Positions 61,011 through 64,000 of a stretch of 64,000 nt of DNA are shown here, one piece after another (the first letter of the stretch is position 1; each line of letters starts with the position of its first letter). The position numbers and the translations under genes are program-made. A model generated the notes under the pieces. That model saw only the letters and a list, made by a program, of their open reading frames with translations. It ran no database searches and was not told where the DNA came from. The DNA comes from Hyperoplus lanceolatus (lineage: Eukaryota; Chordata; Actinopteri; Uranoscopiformes; Ammodytidae), in NCBI GenBank assembly GCA_026929865.2, contig CM049406.2, positions 28,807,001 through 28,871,000 on the forward strand, read 5' to 3'.

Positions 61011-61995
61011 TAGGATTACATTGTTAAAAAGGTAAGTGTATTCATTCTCAGAAAAGGATTTTATAACCCTTTAATGAGTACAAAATAAAAAAGGATTATT
61101 AAAGCATCAAACAATGTCTTTGGTTGTCTGTCAAACTGTAGGCTGAGCTTCCTTTGTTTCAAGCACATGTTAAATCAAATGTACATTCTTACTTCAACTG
61201 CTTGGTGGATTGTTTCATAGTAAAACAGTAGCAAACCCTTTTCCTGCAAATTTGCCTGCAACATTCTCTACCAGTCTTGATATTGTCACCGTTTGTGTCT
61301 GAAAACTGCCTTTTTTCCACAAATTATGTTCACTGTGTGTTAGCAAATAATGCTTTGGATCTCTAAAATAAGGAAAATTTAAAAAAAATACATAGAAGTA
61401 AACAATATTACAAGGTAAGAAAACAAAAGGTTCACAGATCACGACGAGAAGCAGAACAAAGATAGGGAACTGAGTGAGTGGGAGAAAATGAGAGCAGATA
61501 CAGACACAAAAATGAAAAACAAAATACAAATAACTAAAGACAGGCAGATGGGTAATTGTGTAAAAGTGACAAACACGATATAAATTGAAAAGGAAGTGGA
61601 CTATGTCTTTGCCCCAATATAAAAGATGGAATATCTGCTGCATAGACAGTTGTCGTGTGGCAGAAGCAATAGTTTGCTTGCAATTTAAAAGAAGAAAAAA
61701 TACTTATCATTTTCAGTGATAGCAACCATGACAGCTGAAATGAAGAAAACAGCCCCACAAACAGAAATTGATTTAATTAAACTGAAGTGTACTGACAACA
61801 ACATGAATACACGGTGTTGAAGGTGGTGTAATTAATTCAATGCTTTTTTGGAGCGTGACATTTAATACAAAATGACAGCAGGACAATTACTGAAATACAT
61901 TCTCTGAGTAATGACTGGAAAACAACACCACATTAAACATCCCATGCTGAGGTCAAGTCACTCAAGAGATTATGCAGATCTCACACTTGCTGTCA
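61011..61995. other. No gene seen
   Basis: Unassigned AT-rich sequence; the 142-codon minus-strand frame is hydrophobic low complexity with no family match I recognise. Confidence 0.4.
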
Positions 61996-62005
61996 CATTC
62001 TTAAG

Positions 62006-62035
62006 TGCAGGCCCTCAATTCATTGAGGGCCTGCA
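62006..62035. repeat. Perfect 14-bp-arm hairpin
   Basis: tgcaggccctcaat, a 2-nt turn and attgagggcctgca. It is followed by ttgttatccaccatacttcttcttcttctt, which resembles a family of fish fold-back repeats. A microRNA is unlikely because the loop is only 2 nt. Confidence 0.85.
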
Positions 62036-62168
62036 TTGTTATCCACCATACTTCTTCTTCTTCTTAGTTCCGTGGTTTTTCTAGCTCCATTTCCTCCCGT
62101 ACTGTTACACAGAGAAAATGCAAACATTTCACAGAACGTGCGTCCCCACTCTGCGGGGTGTGTGTTAT

Positions 62169-63294
62169 CAGTGTTGGGAATAACGCCGTTTAAAATAACA
62201 CCGTTAGGTAAAGCCGTTATTTTTTCAGTAACGGGGTAATCTAACTCATTACTTGTTCCGTCGTTACAACGCCGTTATCGTTACTGAACGTTAAATGCGG
62301 TGCGTTACTGTGAATTGATTGAATAAACTGTGTAATCTGAACGCGCCCCTGGCTCCATACTACACAAACTGCTAGTGAGGAGACCGGGTGGGCTAACAAC
62401 GAGATAAGCGATTGTTATTTCTTATAGTGTTTTAAGATGTGGATGACATTATAACTGTCAGTTAGCGCCGTCACGTCAGTCAGCCGGAGCGCCTGTTTAG
62501 TGAAGTTTATTTTTCTTTCTCTCTCTGTTGTGTGAGCGTGCGCGTTGCCGCAGTAACCACCTATCAATCCACGGTTGAAACGTGCTCTCCCTGAGTTCTT
62601 TTGCATCGCCCTTGAGAGTAAGTGCATGGAGTTGCCAGATCTCTATAAATTATAATATATGCACGTTACTAAACGGCCGCGATTCGACGGTTGCAACAGC
62701 TGTTTAGCGTGTCATCACGAGCCGAATATTGCTACTGTTATTTTCCTGGGATCTGTATGCTGCTGTGCATGTTAAAGAAGGAAATAAACATAGGATAAAT
62801 CCTTACTCCTCCTCTCATCGTCTCATGCTTCATAGTCTGACGTGTTTGGCCTTAAGTGGTGTTTTAGCCGACACCCCTGAAGTGAATCCAGTGATAGCAG
62901 ATCAGCACGGTACATTCAGCAGTTCCCTCTACTACTTTTGTTGAGAACAAAATACTAGGCTACTGGAAGTGCAGGATAAAAAAAATACTAGAAGTGCAGG
63001 ATAAACCTCTTGCTGTCTGTTGATGTGCAATACATATTGAAGGTTATGTAGCCTACAAGTAGGTCTGTTCTACTCATTTCAACTGACTTGTGAAAACTGC
63101 TCAGAAAAATCAAATTTTTTGGACATATAGCAACTTTTTTTTTTTTTTACAGTAGGCTAACGCAAATAGTTACTTTCCCTGGTAACGAGTTACTTCTATT
63201 ATAAAGTAATTCAGTTACTAACTCAGTTACTTTTTGGAACAAGTAGTGAGTAACTATAACTAATTACTTTTTTAAAGTAACGTTCCCAACACTG
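62169..63294. mobile_element. 1.1-kb hAT with 5-bp TSD
   Basis: CAGTGTTGGGAATAACG and CGTTCCCAACACTG ends, flanked by GTTAT on both sides (62164-62168, 63295-63299). taacg/cgtta words recur in both arms. No transposase; 5-bp duplication like the element at 55700. Confidence 0.88.
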
Positions 63295-63299
63295 GTTAT

Positions 63300-64000
63300 T
63301 ATTCACTATTTTAATTGTCCACAAGGTGGCGCTGTTATTATCCCAGACTGAAACAAGTTTTAGAGGCCACGACCCTCACTACGTAAGTCCCTTTGACTTC
63401 AACACAAAATCTATCACGAAGCCTCGTGGGACTACGATACACATGTCTGTTAAAGATTAGTAGGATAGCTTGAGAAACATGGCCGCGTGTGACCAAAAGG
63501 TTTACGCAGGGGCGGGGCTTAGCAGCTAATTGGCCATACCCCATTGACCAAAGGTTCTATCATCTTAAAACTTGCTGGATATGTGCAGAACACGTGTGGT
63601 AGCACGTCCCCGAAGGCTTTTCGAGCAGCTTTTGTGGAGGCACCACAAATGTGAAAACCATAACTTTCAATCTGCCTATTTGCAGCCTGTGTAGGTACAC
63701 ATACATTCATGTGTGTGTGGTGCCCTGCAGGTACTTGCTTTGATCAGCCATTCATTGCCTTGAGGTAGAAGTGTTATTCTTCAGTAATCCCTTATTTTTT
63801 ATTTCCAATACTTAAAATGGACAGAGAACAAAGACACAGCAAGGTTATGACTCCTTACACTGAATATTCTCCTGGTGAGTGATTCAACTTCATGTTCTAA
63901 AAGCAGTCTCTGCAATCAATTTCAAGGTAAGAGCTCAGCATGAGACAAAGGTGGGCACGCCATGGTATCACAAATGATTCTATTCAAACAGCCATTAGCT
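63300..64000. other. No gene seen
   Basis: May continue the fold-back repeat that begins near 62000 (caaggtggcgctgttatt at 63324), interrupted by the hAT. The rest is unassigned. Confidence 0.35.

Noticed and set aside
61215..61643. 142-residue hydrophobic minus-strand ORF as a membrane protein
   Set aside because: AT-rich low-complexity translation with no family motif, splice context or conservation evidence.
62006..62035. Hairpin as a microRNA precursor
   Set aside because: 14-bp arms with a 2-nt loop are too short, and it sits in repeat-like sequence.

Overview
This window looks like nuclear DNA from a ray-finned (probably spiny-rayed) fish. It is AT-rich and intron-scale sparse. It is packed with cut-and-paste DNA transposons (hAT, Tc1, piggyBac, TTAA- and TWA-target MITEs), fish-type non-LTR retrotransposon pieces, tRNA-derived SINEs with the typical teleost 3' body, and long (TG)n, (CA)n, (TA)n and (TAA)n microsatellites. 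There are no bacterial operons, no CRISPR array and no RNA gene that I can support. The organism call rests on repeat types, not on a diagnostic gene.

Layout. 1-7.1 kb: mostly unassigned sequence with a non-autonomous hAT (3123-4581), a SINE and an adjoining TTAA element. 7.5-16.7 kb: a stack of insertions. A short fragment of an I/Nimb-like LINE is broken up by two MITEs, a full-length Tc1 element, a piggyBac element (itself carrying a 982-bp MITE and a solo LTR) and a 1.1-kb terminal-inverted-repeat element. Several junctions are proven because removing the insert and one target-site copy rejoins the host reading frame. 16.7-23.5 kb: further MITEs, a complete hAT with a perfect 8-bp target duplication that carries a second copy of the 1.1-kb element, and a SINE split by a MITE. 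23.5-32.6 kb: weakly characterised sequence with scattered MITEs. 32.9-37.8 kb, minus strand: the only candidate host gene, a long coiled-coil protein gene with introns but several reading-frame breaks. 38.6-43.1 kb: a hAT inside a hAT, then a decayed multi-exon hAT transposase gene. 43.5-50 kb: MITEs and another hAT. 50.1-53.3 kb: a LINE 3' fragment interrupted by the third copy of the 1.1-kb element, then a truncated hAT fused to an internally deleted Tc1. 53.3-64 kb: sparse, with two hATs having 5-bp target duplications, microsatellites and a fold-back hairpin.

No set of genes works together as a system here; every recognisable transposase is broken. The most unusual item is the 1.1-kb element family. 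It has three closely similar copies, each beside TA-rich DNA. Each copy carries a 14-bp terminal motif repeated inside the element, in two copies as a near-perfect palindrome, plus the 3' end of an unrelated LINE. Coordinates with stated target-site duplications are exact as read; other boundaries are approximate.
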